A stretch of 64,000 nucleotides of DNA from Sphingobacterium sp. UBA5670 (GCF_002420705.1 NZ_DIIM01000010.1:119978-183977); one strand, 5' to 3'. Shown: positions 28,063 to 38,185, counted from the first letter of the stretch. Made by a program: numbers and translations. The notes: generated by a model not told the origin, from the letters alone.

Positions 28063-31047
28063 ATGAAAAATAAACTACTTGCACAATGCGTAATGACGCT
28101 CACCTGTATGCTCGTATCTTTTATTGCAGTTGCCCAGACGAAAGTCTTGAAGGGAAAGGTTGTGGATGAAACACAAAGTCCACTGGCGGGTGCTACAATT
28201 AAAGTAAAAGGGGGAACGGCGGCAACAACAACCGACACTGAGGGAGCTTTTACATTTACGATACCCAATGATGCAAAAACATTGGAAGTGTCTTTTATAG
28301 GCTATTCATTAAAGGAAGTGCCTATTGTGGGCAATGATATGACGATATCGTTAGAACCTAGTGCTGGTCAAGGTCTGGATGAAGTCGTTGTTATCGGTTA
28401 TGGTACAGCACGAAAAAAGGATCTAACAGGATCTATGGTCACTATTGGAGCGAAGAATTTCAACAAAGGGATTATGACAAGCCCTGACCAATTGATACAA
28501 GGAAAGACACCTGGCGTGATGGTGATTAATAATACAGGCCAACCAGGTGGATCGACTACCGTGCGTATCCGGGGTAACTCATCGATCCGGGCAAGTAACA
28601 ATCCGTTATTTGTGCTTGATGGGGTACCTATGTCGGGTAACTCACCATTACCAGAAGGAAGAGGCGGTTTTTCGTCCGATCGAGGAAATCCGTTAACCTA
28701 TTTGAATCCGGGCGATATTGCGAGTATGGATATCCTTAAAGATGCTTCAGCTACAGCAATCTATGGTTCAAGAGGAGCAAATGGTGTTGTGATTATTACA
28801 ACGAAAAAAGGGAAAGTGGGTTCTCCTGAAGTCTCTGTAGGAGCTTCGGCCGGTGTATCGACCATGCGGGAATATCCCGATGTATTGGATGCTGCCCGGT
28901 TTAGAGAAGCGTTAAAATATTACACACCATCTGAGGTGGCTAACGCAGATTTTGGTGGTAATGAGGATGCTTTTAAAGCGATCACAAGAAAGGCCATTAC
29001 ACAAAACTATTACGCCGATGTTGCGGGCGGAAGCGAGTATGGAAAATATCGTCTTTCAGGCGGTTACTTAAACCAAAATGGGATTATTCGTGGTTCGCAA
29101 TTAAAGAAATATACAGCCAATTTTACGGGTAATTTCCGTTTCTTGGAAAATAAGCGATTGGGATTGGATTTTGCGGTCTTCTTAACGCAGATGGATAACA
29201 AATACGCGCCGATCAATGCAACGGTAGGTTCGGAGGGAAATGTGATCTCCCAAGCCTTACAATGGAACCCCACCAGACCGTTATGGGACGATCAAGGTAA
29301 TTTGACGTTCGTCAGTTCAACTACCCGAAACCCGTTAACGAGTATTGAAGCTTTCAAGGATTTGGCAACAACTAATACCATGGTCGTCAACTTGGCGCCG
29401 TACTATAAAATCACCGATGATTTGGAATATCGCTTTATTTATAGTGCCATGAGACAGACGGGAAACCGTCAGGGTATGTACCGAGCAGGTCTTATCGACC
29501 CCTCCACGGTAGAGAATGAGCAAGCATTTATCTCGAATAACGGGGAGACTAACCTGCAGATGACGCATATGCTTTCCTACAACAAACAGATCAATGAAGA
29601 CTGGAGTGTAAATGCTGTAGCGGGTTACGAATACTTGGATTATAATTACAATAATAATATCTCTTTCGGCGGAGGGTTTCGCTATATGGGATTAGATTAT
29701 TTTGATTATCTCCAATATTCACCTGTTTCAACACGTGAAATATCATCATATAGAAGTCCGACCAACCAATTACAATCCCTGTTTTTGCGTGGAGGATTCA
29801 ATTATCTCGATCGCTATTTGTTGACTGCAACAGTACGAAGAGATGGTTCGACCAAATTCGGCTCGAATAATAAATATGCAATGTTCCCATCGCTTGCGGT
29901 AGCTTGGAATATTAATCAAGAGGAGTTTTTAAAATCTTCGGGTGTATTTGATCAGTTGAAAGTACGGTTGGGTTGGGGGAAAACTGGTAATCAAGAATTC
30001 CCTTCTGGTGCATCATTAAATAGATTGGTGTTTGGTAATCAGAGTGTAAGTCAGGCTAACTATGGTAATCCTGATTTGAAGTGGGAAACATCGACAACCA
30101 TCAATGCAGGGATTGACTTTGGAATTTGGGGAAATCGTCTATATGGATCGATCGATTATTTTAACAAAAAGACGACAGATGCGTTATTTGAGCAAACGCT
30201 CGCACAGCCAGCTCCTGCTGGGCGCATTTGGGTGAATTTGGACGGTGAGATCGTTAATAAAGGGGTAGAGGTCGCATTGACCGGTACGATCATCAAGAAT
30301 GACAATTGGACCTGGGATTTGACGGGTAATGCTACTTTTCTTAAAAATAGTGTAAGTGGCCTGGTAGGATATTATGAAACAGGAGCGTTACGGGGACAAG
30401 GTTTCTCAGGTGTATTAGGACAACGTATGGTGAACGGACAGCCATTGAATGTATGGTATTTAGCTGATTATCAGGGGATCGATCCGCAAACAGGTATGAG
30501 CATGTACCGTGGACAAGATGGCAGCATCAGTACAGCAAATGATCCTGCTGTTAATAAGTATTATATGCATAGTCCAAATCCAACGACTTTATTAGGTATT
30601 TCTACCAACGTCAATTACAAGCAATTTTCATTGGCGGCCAATATGAACGGTGCCTTAGGACATTATCTATTTAATAATACCGCGGCAACGACATTGGGTT
30701 TGAGTAATTTGTCATCACGGAATATCGGCTCCGCATTTTTTAATACAGCCGTGAAAGAGTCAACTTCTAATTCGGCAGCACCATCTACTCGATTCCTTGA
30801 AAAGGGAGATTACCTAAAAATGGCGAATCTGACTTTAAGTTACCGTGTTGGCAATGTCGGTAGAACACTCAAGAATTTGAATGTCTCGCTTACTGGCCAA
30901 AATCTATTCATTATCACGAAGTATACAGGTTTTGATCCGGAGGTCAACACTGATGGGGCGACAAATGGTATTCCTTCATTGGGTATCGAATATTTGCCAT
31001 ATCCGCCTGCAAGAAATATTCTATTAGGTGTTAACTTCTCACTTTAA
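28063..31047 (+). CDS. SusC/RagA-family TonB-dependent transporter (HTCS-linked)
   Basis: A 994-residue outer-membrane transporter. It has a signal peptide ending VAQT near residue 25 and a carboxypeptidase-like regulatory domain (LKGKVVDETQSPLAGATI). The plug begins LDEVVVIGYGTARKKDLTGSM and continues with VRIRGNSSIRASNNPLFVLD and ILKDASATAIYGSRGANGV. The barrel ends in LGVNFSL. There is no STN domain, in keeping with control by the HTCS rather than by a FecR. Paired with the susD at 31184. The substrate is unknown because no glycosidase is encoded next to it. Confidence 0.93.
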   Translation: MKNKLLAQCVMTLTCMLVSFIAVAQTKVLKGKVVDETQSPLAGATIKVKGGTAATTTDTEGAFTFTIPNDAKTLEVSFIGYSLKEVPIVGNDMTISLEPSAGQGLDEVVVIGYGTARKKDLTGSMVTIGAKNFNKGIMTSPDQLIQGKTPGVMVINNTGQPGGSTTVRIRGNSSIRASNNPLFVLDGVPMSGNSPLPEGRGGFSSDRGNPLTYLNPGDIASMDILKDASATAIYGSRGANGVVIITTKKGKVGSPEVSVGASAGVSTMREYPDVLDAARFREALKYYTPSEVANADFGGNEDAFKAITRKAITQNYYADVAGGSEYGKYRLSGGYLNQNGIIRGSQLKKYTANFTGNFRFLENKRLGLDFAVFLTQMDNKYAPINATVGSEGNVISQALQWNPTRPLWDDQGNLTFVSSTTRNPLTSIEAFKDLATTNTMVVNLAPYYKITDDLEYRFIYSAMRQTGNRQGMYRAGLIDPSTVENEQAFISNNGETNLQMTHMLSYNKQINEDWSVNAVAGYEYLDYNYNNNISFGGGFRYMGLDYFDYLQYSPVSTREISSYRSPTNQLQSLFLRGGFNYLDRYLLTATVRRDGSTKFGSNNKYAMFPSLAVAWNINQEEFLKSSGVFDQLKVRLGWGKTGNQEFPSGASLNRLVFGNQSVSQANYGNPDLKWETSTTINAGIDFGIWGNRLYGSIDYFNKKTTDALFEQTLAQPAPAGRIWVNLDGEIVNKGVEVALTGTIIKNDNWTWDLTGNATFLKNSVSGLVGYYETGALRGQGFSGVLGQRMVNGQPLNVWYLADYQGIDPQTGMSMYRGQDGSISTANDPAVNKYYMHSPNPTTLLGISTNVNYKQFSLAANMNGALGHYLFNNTAATTLGLSNLSSRNIGSAFFNTAVKESTSNSAAPSTRFLEKGDYLKMANLTLSYRVGNVGRTLKNLNVSLTGQNLFIITKYTGFDPEVNTDGATNGIPSLGIEYLPYPPARNILLGVNFSL

Positions 31048-31183
31048 GCGTATAGGTCATTAGCTACTAAAAATGGGAAACCATCACGATTTATTCGAGC
31101 GCATAAAGCAATGATAAATCTGATAGCTTCATCATGAATGTCTTATGGTCAAAATGAAAGAATAAATAATCAAATTTAGACGG

Positions 31184-32764
31184 ATGAAAAAGATGAAATT
31201 AAGAACTTTATTATATATCGGAATAATAGGCTCAATAGTGACGAGTACAATTTCTTGTACGAAGCTAAAGGAGGAATTTAAAGGAGAATTGGAGGAAGGG
31301 ACTGCTAATGTCGATCCTGGAAGTTTGCTGATCACAGCATACAATTCATTGAATACACCTTACCAACAGGAGCAACGCTGGGTAATGCAAGAAATCTCAA
31401 CAGATGCCGCAATGGCTCCTACACGGGGTGGCGACTGGGATGATAATGGTATGCACCGGGCTATCCATTTACACACTTGGAACGCGGATAATGGCTATAT
31501 GAACAATACGTTTGTCAGTCTGGGGACAGCGATCTATAATGCAGGAAATGTATTGCGTTACAAACCGAGTGCGCAGCAAGGAGCAGAGGCAAGGTTTATT
31601 CGCGCATTGGTTATGTTTGATATGTTGGATCTCTATGGCGTAGTACCTGTTCGCGAAGGGGAGTCTTTTGAAGATTTCAGAATAGCTCCAGAGGTATTGC
31701 AACCTCAGGCAGCTATTGACTATATGGTGAAGGAACTCAATGAAATCATCGCAAGTTTACCGGCAAACGGGCCAAAAGCTGCTTATGTAGCTAATAAGAA
31801 TGCCGCGAAGGCATTGTTGATGAAAATTTATTTAAATAAGGGAACTTTTTTAAATAGACAATCGCCATCTTTTGCCGCCGAAGATATGAATAAGGTTGTG
31901 ACCTTGGCTAAGGAAATTACAGCTACGGGAGCGTATACAATTTCGGCAAAGGGTAAATACTTCGATAATTTTGCACCGGATAATGACGAAAAGTCTACAG
32001 AAAATATTTTTACCCTGTACAATAAAAATGGAGATCGGGGCGGTAATGTGGACCGTACCTGGAATACCATTGCTCATTACAATATGAAACCAGGGGGCTG
32101 GAACGGTTGGTGTACCTTATCGGATTATTACGATAAATTTTCGGATACGGATGAAAGAAGAGGTATTTACTACGACTATGCCGCAGATACAACCTCAAAT
32201 AAAAAGAAGGGATTTAAACGTCAAAATGTTGGATTTTTTGCCGGCCAACAGTATAACTGGAGTACAAACAAACCGCTGATGGCTAGAAATCCGGCCAACG
32301 CACCTCTGGTCTTTACGCGTGAGGTTACCATCCGTACCTCGGGAGCTACCTTGGAAACAGCTGGTATTCGTCCGATGAAGTATGCTTTTGATTATGCAGT
32401 CACTGGTCAGCGAAATAACGACTGGGTTGTCTTTCGTTATGCAGATGTGTTGTTGATGCAAGCAGAAGCTATATTGCGGGGAGGAACAGGAACAGCAACC
32501 GAGGCGCTGGCTTTGGTCAATGATATTCGGACCAATCGCGGTGTGAATAGCTTTACAGCTTTGACACTCGATAATTTATTGGATGAGCGTGCGCGCGAGT
32601 TGTACTGGGAAGGCTGGCGAAGACAAGATTTGATACGCTTTGGCAAATTTTTGTTGGCTTGGCAGGAAAAAGCAGCAGATGCTGATCCGAAAACATTGGT
32701 CTATCCAATTCCGAGTCAACAAATTGCCGTGAATCCAAACCTGAAACAAAATACAGGATACTAG
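31184..32764 (+). CDS. SusD/RagB-family nutrient-binding lipoprotein (HTCS-linked)
   Basis: A 526-residue lipoprotein (lipobox STISC near residue 25, then TKLKEEFKGE). SusD features are the helical core (ARFIRALVMFDMLDLYGVVP), the late segment LLDERARELYWEGWRRQDLIR, and a C-terminus VYPIPSQQIAVNPNLKQNTGY. It forms the surface lid of the SusC encoded 136 nt upstream. A strong intrinsic terminator follows, so this PUL transcript ends here and consists of susC and susD only. Confidence 0.92.
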   Translation: MKKMKLRTLLYIGIIGSIVTSTISCTKLKEEFKGELEEGTANVDPGSLLITAYNSLNTPYQQEQRWVMQEISTDAAMAPTRGGDWDDNGMHRAIHLHTWNADNGYMNNTFVSLGTAIYNAGNVLRYKPSAQQGAEARFIRALVMFDMLDLYGVVPVREGESFEDFRIAPEVLQPQAAIDYMVKELNEIIASLPANGPKAAYVANKNAAKALLMKIYLNKGTFLNRQSPSFAAEDMNKVVTLAKEITATGAYTISAKGKYFDNFAPDNDEKSTENIFTLYNKNGDRGGNVDRTWNTIAHYNMKPGGWNGWCTLSDYYDKFSDTDERRGIYYDYAADTTSNKKKGFKRQNVGFFAGQQYNWSTNKPLMARNPANAPLVFTREVTIRTSGATLETAGIRPMKYAFDYAVTGQRNNDWVVFRYADVLLMQAEAILRGGTGTATEALALVNDIRTNRGVNSFTALTLDNLLDERARELYWEGWRRQDLIRFGKFLLAWQEKAADADPKTLVYPIPSQQIAVNPNLKQNTGY

Positions 32765-32815
32765 ATTTGTATTTATATCCATAAAACAAGCAGGTTCACG
32801 GAGTTTGTTTTAATA

Positions 32816-32871
32816 AGAAGGTATTTAGAAGATAAGTGATTTCCCTTATCCTCTAAATACCTTCTTTTTTT
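32816..32871 (+). terminator. intrinsic terminator after HTCS-linked susD
   Basis: A 21-nt arm (32816-32836) pairs with 32845-32865 with one mismatch (A/C) around an 8-nt loop, followed by TTTTTTT. Very strong; it begins 52 nt after the susD stop. Confidence 0.9.
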
Positions 32872-33022
32872 GAACAATGTTCGTCTTTCATGATTGCCAC
32901 AATTGTCTGATTAAAATTATTAAGGTAAAAATTAAAAGGAAGACATCCTTATACCAACTTATACCTAATCACAATTTTTAATCAATATTTAGACAGTAAT
33001 TCGTCACTGGTTATTCAATCTA

Positions 33023-33077
33023 CACTGAGAGATCACTGAACAAGCACTGAACAATCACTGAATAAGTACTGTTAAAA
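33023..33077. repeat. five tandem 11-bp repeats
   Basis: The units are CACTGAGAGAT, CACTGAACAAG, CACTGAACAAT, CACTGAATAAG and TACTGTTAAAA, end to end. The core ACTG is invariant. The 11-bp period places copies on nearly the same helix face. The array lies about 350 bp upstream of the ECF sigma gene. Confidence 0.75.
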
Positions 33078-33424
33078 GGAGGAATTTGGTCACTATTTGA
33101 TCCCTATTTGCTTCTCTTAAAAATTAAAAGAGAAAAAAGGGAAAAAGCTACGTTTAATCAGCGAAAAGATTGCCGATGTGCGGTAATCGATCATTGTGGG
33201 ATGTTAGTTTGCGGTTCCCCAAAGGGACATGACCGTGAACGGACATTTCTATTAAAAATATTGTCTTGTTTTTTTGATAAAAAATAATCACTTTAGTTGT
33301 GAGTAACTAGCCAAGGAACTTTGGTTATTGTGATGGATCAATTTGAAATTCCGTCAGATGCCAATTTCAATATTCTTTTTAAAAAGGACAACTGCATTGA
33401 AAAAAGAAGATCTAAATGTAGATT

Positions 33425-33952
33425 ATGATGGATAAAATCCTACAGCGGGCACCTACTAACGAAAAAGAGTTTTTTTTAGCTTATCGTTATTGGTACAGAA
33501 AGTTATACTATTTTCTGTATCAGAAGACCCAATGTTCAAACCTTGCGGAGGATGTCGTCCAACAAACCTTTTTAATTATTTGGGAGCGCAAAAGTAATGC
33601 GAATCACCAAATCCAATTCAGTACCCAGCTCTTTCAGATTGCACGGACAAAATTGATCGATGAATTGCGGCGGCGTGCATTGAACAGAAAGTATGTCGAC
33701 TATGAGAAACCCTTTGTACTAACCCAGTATGAAGATCTTGAGCGCCAAATCGCCTATAAAGACGAGCTGGAATACGTAAAAGAGTTGATTACCCAAATGC
33801 CCTTTATGCGGCAACAGGTATTTTACCTTCATAAAATTGAAGAATTGAGTTATAAAGAAATTGCCGTCAAGTTGTCTATCTCTCCCAAGACCGTAGAAAA
33901 CCACATTAGCATTGGTCTAAAATTTATCAAAAAATTTTTTAGACTCTCTTAG
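33425..33952 (+). CDS. ECF RNA polymerase sigma factor (FecI-like)
   Basis: A 175-residue sigma-70 family ECF factor. Region 2 is seen in FFLAYRYWYRKLYYFLY and NLAEDVVQQTFLIIWERK. Region 4 has LSYKEIAVKLSISPKTVENH as its helix-turn-helix. The start may be either of two consecutive ATGs (33425 or 33428). It is followed by a FecR anti-sigma gene after 54 nt and then a SusC/SusD pair. By family knowledge the anti-sigma releases this factor when an outer-membrane receptor is occupied, and it then transcribes the adjacent transport genes. Confidence 0.92.
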   Translation: MMDKILQRAPTNEKEFFLAYRYWYRKLYYFLYQKTQCSNLAEDVVQQTFLIIWERKSNANHQIQFSTQLFQIARTKLIDELRRRALNRKYVDYEKPFVLTQYEDLERQIAYKDELEYVKELITQMPFMRQQVFYLHKIEELSYKEIAVKLSISPKTVENHISIGLKFIKKFFRLS

Positions 33953-34006
33953 GGGGTAAGCCTATCCTTATTCGTATAACAGGTATATGCGCATCCAGCT
34001 AAATGG

Positions 34007-35056
34007 ATGGAAACTGTTATGAATCGCAAATTCTTATTAAACAAATTCTTGGCAAATGAATGCTCTGCCGAAGAGGCGAAGCTTGTATTCTCCTGGCTGA
34101 ATGAAGATCCCAAATTACTGGACGATCTCCTCTCGGAAGATGACTGGGTCTCTTATATCAATCAAGAAAATAAGTCAAGACGCGGTGGGGACAATCTGTT
34201 GAAAATTGTCACCGTTTTTTTATTATTTGGCTTTTTGTTTATCCTTTCAAATCTATTCACTACATCCACTGATACACCTAGATTGTTGACAAACATCGTC
34301 AATGAGATTTATTATAATCCCTCAGCCAAACCAAAAGAAATTATAGCTGCAGACAATTCCCTGTTGACGCTAGAACCGGGAGCACTGATTCGACTTTGTA
34401 TCAAACCGAATCTTGATTTTAGGCGGGTCAAGTTATTGAAGGGAAGGGCCAATTTTAAAGTTTCAAAAGATCCTTCCAAACCCTTTATCGTTGAAAGTGG
34501 AACATTGATGACCACAGCATTGGGAACAGCATTCAGTGTGGATTATCAGACGGAGGCTGATCACGTTTTGATCAGATTATTTGAGGGGAAGGTTCGGGTT
34601 GACTATCTGGAACCATCCATATCTGCGGCGAAAATTCTGAAACCGGGCCAACAGATTTATTTTTCCGGAACCAGCAAGATGGTTCTTTCAGATTTTAGAG
34701 GTGCCATAAAACCAAGAGCGAAGCAAAATGTACCCGCTCAAATTTTGCTTTCATCGGTGGAAAAACCGTATCGCAATCCAGCGACAATTCATCAAAGTTC
34801 AAACTGGCTCCAATTAGAAGAGACCTCGGTGTCCGAGATTATTCAGTACATCAATCATGAACTTGATGTACCGATATCCTATGATTCATTGATCGTTAAA
34901 AATTATCGGATCAAAGGTAGGTTTAGCAAAAACCCAACAATGAATCTGCAGGACAAAACGGATCTTGCAGCGTCTATTCTGCAGCTGATTGCGGAGGTAA
35001 ATCCATTTATTCTTGAAAAACAACATAATACATATATACTCAAACCTAAAAAATAG
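34007..35056 (+). CDS. FecR-family anti-sigma factor
   Basis: A 349-residue inner-membrane regulator. It has a cytoplasmic N-terminal sigma-binding segment (NKFLANECSAEEAKLVFSWL) and one membrane helix at about residues 65-84 (LLKIVTVFLLFGFLFILSNL). The FecR periplasmic domain (LLTLEPGALIRLC, GRANFKVSKDPSKPFIVESG, MTTALGTAFSVDY, HVLIRLFEGKVRVDY) is followed by a C-terminal STN-like domain (LEETSVSEIIQYINHELDVP). It ends 4 nt before the ATG of the downstream SusC. It is expected to hold the upstream ECF factor inactive until signalled. Confidence 0.9.
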   Translation: METVMNRKFLLNKFLANECSAEEAKLVFSWLNEDPKLLDDLLSEDDWVSYINQENKSRRGGDNLLKIVTVFLLFGFLFILSNLFTTSTDTPRLLTNIVNEIYYNPSAKPKEIIAADNSLLTLEPGALIRLCIKPNLDFRRVKLLKGRANFKVSKDPSKPFIVESGTLMTTALGTAFSVDYQTEADHVLIRLFEGKVRVDYLEPSISAAKILKPGQQIYFSGTSKMVLSDFRGAIKPRAKQNVPAQILLSSVEKPYRNPATIHQSSNWLQLEETSVSEIIQYINHELDVPISYDSLIVKNYRIKGRFSKNPTMNLQDKTDLAASILQLIAEVNPFILEKQHNTYILKPKK

Positions 35057-35060
35057 AATC

Positions 35061-38000
35061 ATGGTAAATTTTAACTTAACCAAGAAACCATTTTTTGTTT
35101 TTATAGCCCTGACACTGTTATCTTTTCAATGTCTGGCGGGAACAATAAATGGTGTAATCAAAAACTCGTCGGGGCAACGACTGGCAGGGGTTAGTATAAT
35201 CTTGAAAAATCCCAGCAGCAGTTTTTCGACCGCTGCTTCGAGTGCAAGCGATGGTAGTTTTCGTTTTGCTGATGTGCCCAATGCTAAAGGCTACGAGCTG
35301 ACGTTTTCATACATTGGTTACCAAAGCTATGTGGAACGCAATGTGCAGGTTTCAGCTGCTGGAGCTACGACACTTTCCATTATTCTAGAAGATCAGGTGA
35401 ATCAGCTGGAAGATGTTGTCGTGATCGGATACGGCAAACAAAAGAAAAGTGATCTGACAGGAGCTATTGCATCCCTTTCCAGCAACGAGCTAACGAAGGG
35501 AGGAGCCATAAGTAATGTGGGGCAAGCCTTACAGGGGAAGGCCTCAGGTGTGGTGGTAACGCAGAATTCGAAAGCTCCGGGCGGAAGTACATCGATCAGA
35601 ATCCGTGGAACAAATTCCATCAGTGGAAGCAACGACCCTCTTTATGTTATAGATGGATTCCCAACAAATAACGGAATCAACATCAATCCTGATGATATAG
35701 CATCGATGGATATTCTCAAAGATGCTTCGGCAACGGCTATCTACGGATCAAGAGGTGCAAATGGTGTAATCATCATTACGACAAAACGTGGCCTTACGGA
35801 TAAAAACAATATTACCTATAGTGGTTATGTGGGAACCCAAAAGCCAATTGTTCCTTTCACTTTTCTCGATGGTAAACAGTATATGAATCTCGCGAATGCG
35901 CTTTATAAAGAAATTCAAGGTCAAGAAAATCAAGAATATGCCGTTTACACGAAGTCACAGCTGGAGTCTGATGTGAATACGGATTGGGTGAAGGAAACCA
36001 TGCGTAATGGCATCTTGCAAAACCATAATCTTCAATTTTCCGGAGGTGGGGAAAAAACGAAGGTGTTGACAAGTATAGGTTATTTTGATCAAAAGGGTGT
36101 TTTAAAAACGACAGACTTTAATCGGATTTCAGGCCGTATCAATGTGGATCAAAAGGTAAATGATTATATCCGTACAGGGGCGAGCCTATCGGCGCAGCGG
36201 GAAAAATCCAATATGCAAGTTTATGATGGAAATATCCTCAATTCAAATGTATTATATAGCATATTGACCTACGACCCAACAGTACCTGTTTACAATGCGG
36301 ATGGAAGCTTTGGACGACCTCCGGGAGGACAGGGAGATAATCCGCTAGCCAACTTAATGTCGCGCATCAATGACGTGCAAAGGGACAAGTTGAATGGAAA
36401 TATTTTTCTTGAGGTAAATCCGATCAAAGAACTGACCTTACGCATGGATGCCGGGACTGAAATAACGCATGATCAATTGGGAAGTTATCTGACCCGAGAT
36501 TCTTATCAAGGGGGGATAGATGACGGTGTGGCAAGTCAGGCCGATTTTAATGAAACACATAATCTGATTGATTTTTATGCTACTTACGCGAAAGTTTTCA
36601 ATGAGAAGCACAATTTGAGTGTGATGGGGGGCTATTCGTATGAGAAATATGTGCGTCACAATAAAGGGATCAATGTAAAAGGATTTTCGACCGATCTGCT
36701 GGAGTATAATAATTTAGGTATGGCTTCGAGTATTACGGGAGTAAATTCTGCTAAAGCAGAAAACCTGGTTATTTCATTTTTCGGTCGGGTAAATTATTCC
36801 TACGCTGATAAATATTTATTGACGGCAACTTTACGTCGTGATGGGTCATCGCGTTTTAGTCCAAACCATCGATGGGGAACTTTTCCTTCAGCAGCTTTTG
36901 CATGGAAAGTCAACAATGAAGATTTCATGAAAGAGCAGCAGCTATTTTCGGATCTAAAATTTAGGTTGGGTTACGGACAGACGGGAAATGATCGCGTAGC
37001 TGATTATGCGTCTTATGGACTGATGGATAATGGCCATTATACCTTTGACGGTGTGACCAACGCCGGTGGGGTTAAGCAAAACCCTACTTATCCCGAAAAC
37101 GATAAACTAAAATGGGAATCCACTACCCAATATAACGTTGGACTTGATTTTTCATTTTTTAAAAACCGGTTAGCCTTTACTTTGGATGCCTACTATAAGA
37201 AAACCAATGATCTTCTGATTAAGAGTATACTGCCTTATTACACAGGATATACCTCCGGACAGCGTAACCTAGGTACGATGAATAATAAAGGACTGGAGTT
37301 TTCGGTGACCAGTAAGAATATGACCGGAGCATTTACCTGGGAAACAAAATTGAATTTAACGATGAACCGAAATAAGGTGTCAAGCCTGGGCGGAGAGCCC
37401 GAGCAATTGTTGACTTCGTCTAAACCAATGGGGAATGTCTCTGAAGAAGCTTATTCGGTCATTCGTGTTGGGGAGTCGCTGGGCTCGTTATTCGGCTATA
37501 GATACCTGGGTGTTATTCAACAAGGAGAGAATTATGCAGCACAGCCAAATTCGAAACCAGGGGATCCTAAATTTGCCGATGTGAATGGCGACGGAACGAT
37601 AAATTCAGCGGATCGCACGATAATCGGCCGTGGTTATCCGAAGTTCAACTTTGGTATGACCAATACATTTGCCTATAAAAACTTTGATTTGACTGCATTC
37701 ATCTATGGCAATGTTGGAAACGATCTACTCAATATGACACGTATGAATCTGGAGTGGAAACGTACCACAGAAGCCTTAAATCGATGGACACCAACAAATA
37801 CCAATACAGATATTCCGAGAAATGGATTTTATTACATGAACTATGGTGGTTATATCAATGACCATTTTATTGAAAATGCTTCCTTTTTGCGCTTGCGTAA
37901 TCTGACGCTGGGGTATACCATTCCATTGAAAACAAAAGCGGTTCAATCGATACGGGTATATGGTATGGCAGAAAACTTATTTACGATTAGCAATTATTCT

Positions 38001-38159
38001 GGATGGGATCCTGAGGTCGATACCAAGGGATACGAAAATGATGCGCTGGTTAAAAATAGAGCTGGAAATAATCAGAGTGCCAATGCGGGGGTCGGTCTTG
38101 ATTTTAATTCATATCCTTCGATGCGCTCCTTTACTTTCGGTGTAAGTGCAACATTTTAA
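35061..38159 (+). CDS. SusC/RagA-family TonB-dependent transporter, STN-less, ECF/FecR-linked
   Basis: A 1032-residue transporter if started at ATG 35061, which I prefer over the upstream ATG 35013. The later start avoids overlap with fecR and gives a clean signal peptide (KKPFFVFIALTLLSFQCLAG). A carboxypeptidase-like domain (INGVIKNSSGQRLAGVSIIL) comes immediately after it, with no STN domain in between. The plug carries LEDVVVIGYGKQKKSDLTGAI and ILKDASATAIYGSRGANGV. STN-less SusC proteins are usually not signal transducers, so the link to the adjacent FecR is unclear. Substrate unknown; the downstream GH123-like and DUF5107 proteins suggest a complex glycan. Confidence 0.92.
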   Translation: MVNFNLTKKPFFVFIALTLLSFQCLAGTINGVIKNSSGQRLAGVSIILKNPSSSFSTAASSASDGSFRFADVPNAKGYELTFSYIGYQSYVERNVQVSAAGATTLSIILEDQVNQLEDVVVIGYGKQKKSDLTGAIASLSSNELTKGGAISNVGQALQGKASGVVVTQNSKAPGGSTSIRIRGTNSISGSNDPLYVIDGFPTNNGININPDDIASMDILKDASATAIYGSRGANGVIIITTKRGLTDKNNITYSGYVGTQKPIVPFTFLDGKQYMNLANALYKEIQGQENQEYAVYTKSQLESDVNTDWVKETMRNGILQNHNLQFSGGGEKTKVLTSIGYFDQKGVLKTTDFNRISGRINVDQKVNDYIRTGASLSAQREKSNMQVYDGNILNSNVLYSILTYDPTVPVYNADGSFGRPPGGQGDNPLANLMSRINDVQRDKLNGNIFLEVNPIKELTLRMDAGTEITHDQLGSYLTRDSYQGGIDDGVASQADFNETHNLIDFYATYAKVFNEKHNLSVMGGYSYEKYVRHNKGINVKGFSTDLLEYNNLGMASSITGVNSAKAENLVISFFGRVNYSYADKYLLTATLRRDGSSRFSPNHRWGTFPSAAFAWKVNNEDFMKEQQLFSDLKFRLGYGQTGNDRVADYASYGLMDNGHYTFDGVTNAGGVKQNPTYPENDKLKWESTTQYNVGLDFSFFKNRLAFTLDAYYKKTNDLLIKSILPYYTGYTSGQRNLGTMNNKGLEFSVTSKNMTGAFTWETKLNLTMNRNKVSSLGGEPEQLLTSSKPMGNVSEEAYSVIRVGESLGSLFGYRYLGVIQQGENYAAQPNSKPGDPKFADVNGDGTINSADRTIIGRGYPKFNFGMTNTFAYKNFDLTAFIYGNVGNDLLNMTRMNLEWKRTTEALNRWTPTNTNTDIPRNGFYYMNYGGYINDHFIENASFLRLRNLTLGYTIPLKTKAVQSIRVYGMAENLFTISNYSGWDPEVDTKGYENDALVKNRAGNNQSANAGVGLDFNSYPSMRSFTFGVSATF

Positions 38160-38185
38160 TAGCTAATATCTAAATCAGAAATGAC

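Larger units (their letters stand above)
32765..33424. other. 660-bp intergenic region between two PULs
   Basis: Contains the strong terminator at 32816-32871, a small palindrome GAACAATGTTC (32872-32882), and five tandem 11-bp repeats (33023-33077). AT-rich sequence leads to the ECF sigma start. No protein-coding frame of note and no recognisable RNA gene. Confidence 0.6.

Noticed and set aside
32872..32882. GAACAATGTTC palindrome as an operator
   Set aside because: Only 11 bp, directly after a terminator, and not positioned near a recognisable promoter.
33023..33077. CRISPR array
   Set aside because: Units are 11 bp and contiguous with no spacers, and no cas genes are present.
35013..35060. 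Upstream start for the SusC at 35061
   Set aside because: Would overlap fecR by 44 nt and put a hydrophilic 16-residue stretch before an otherwise normal signal peptide.
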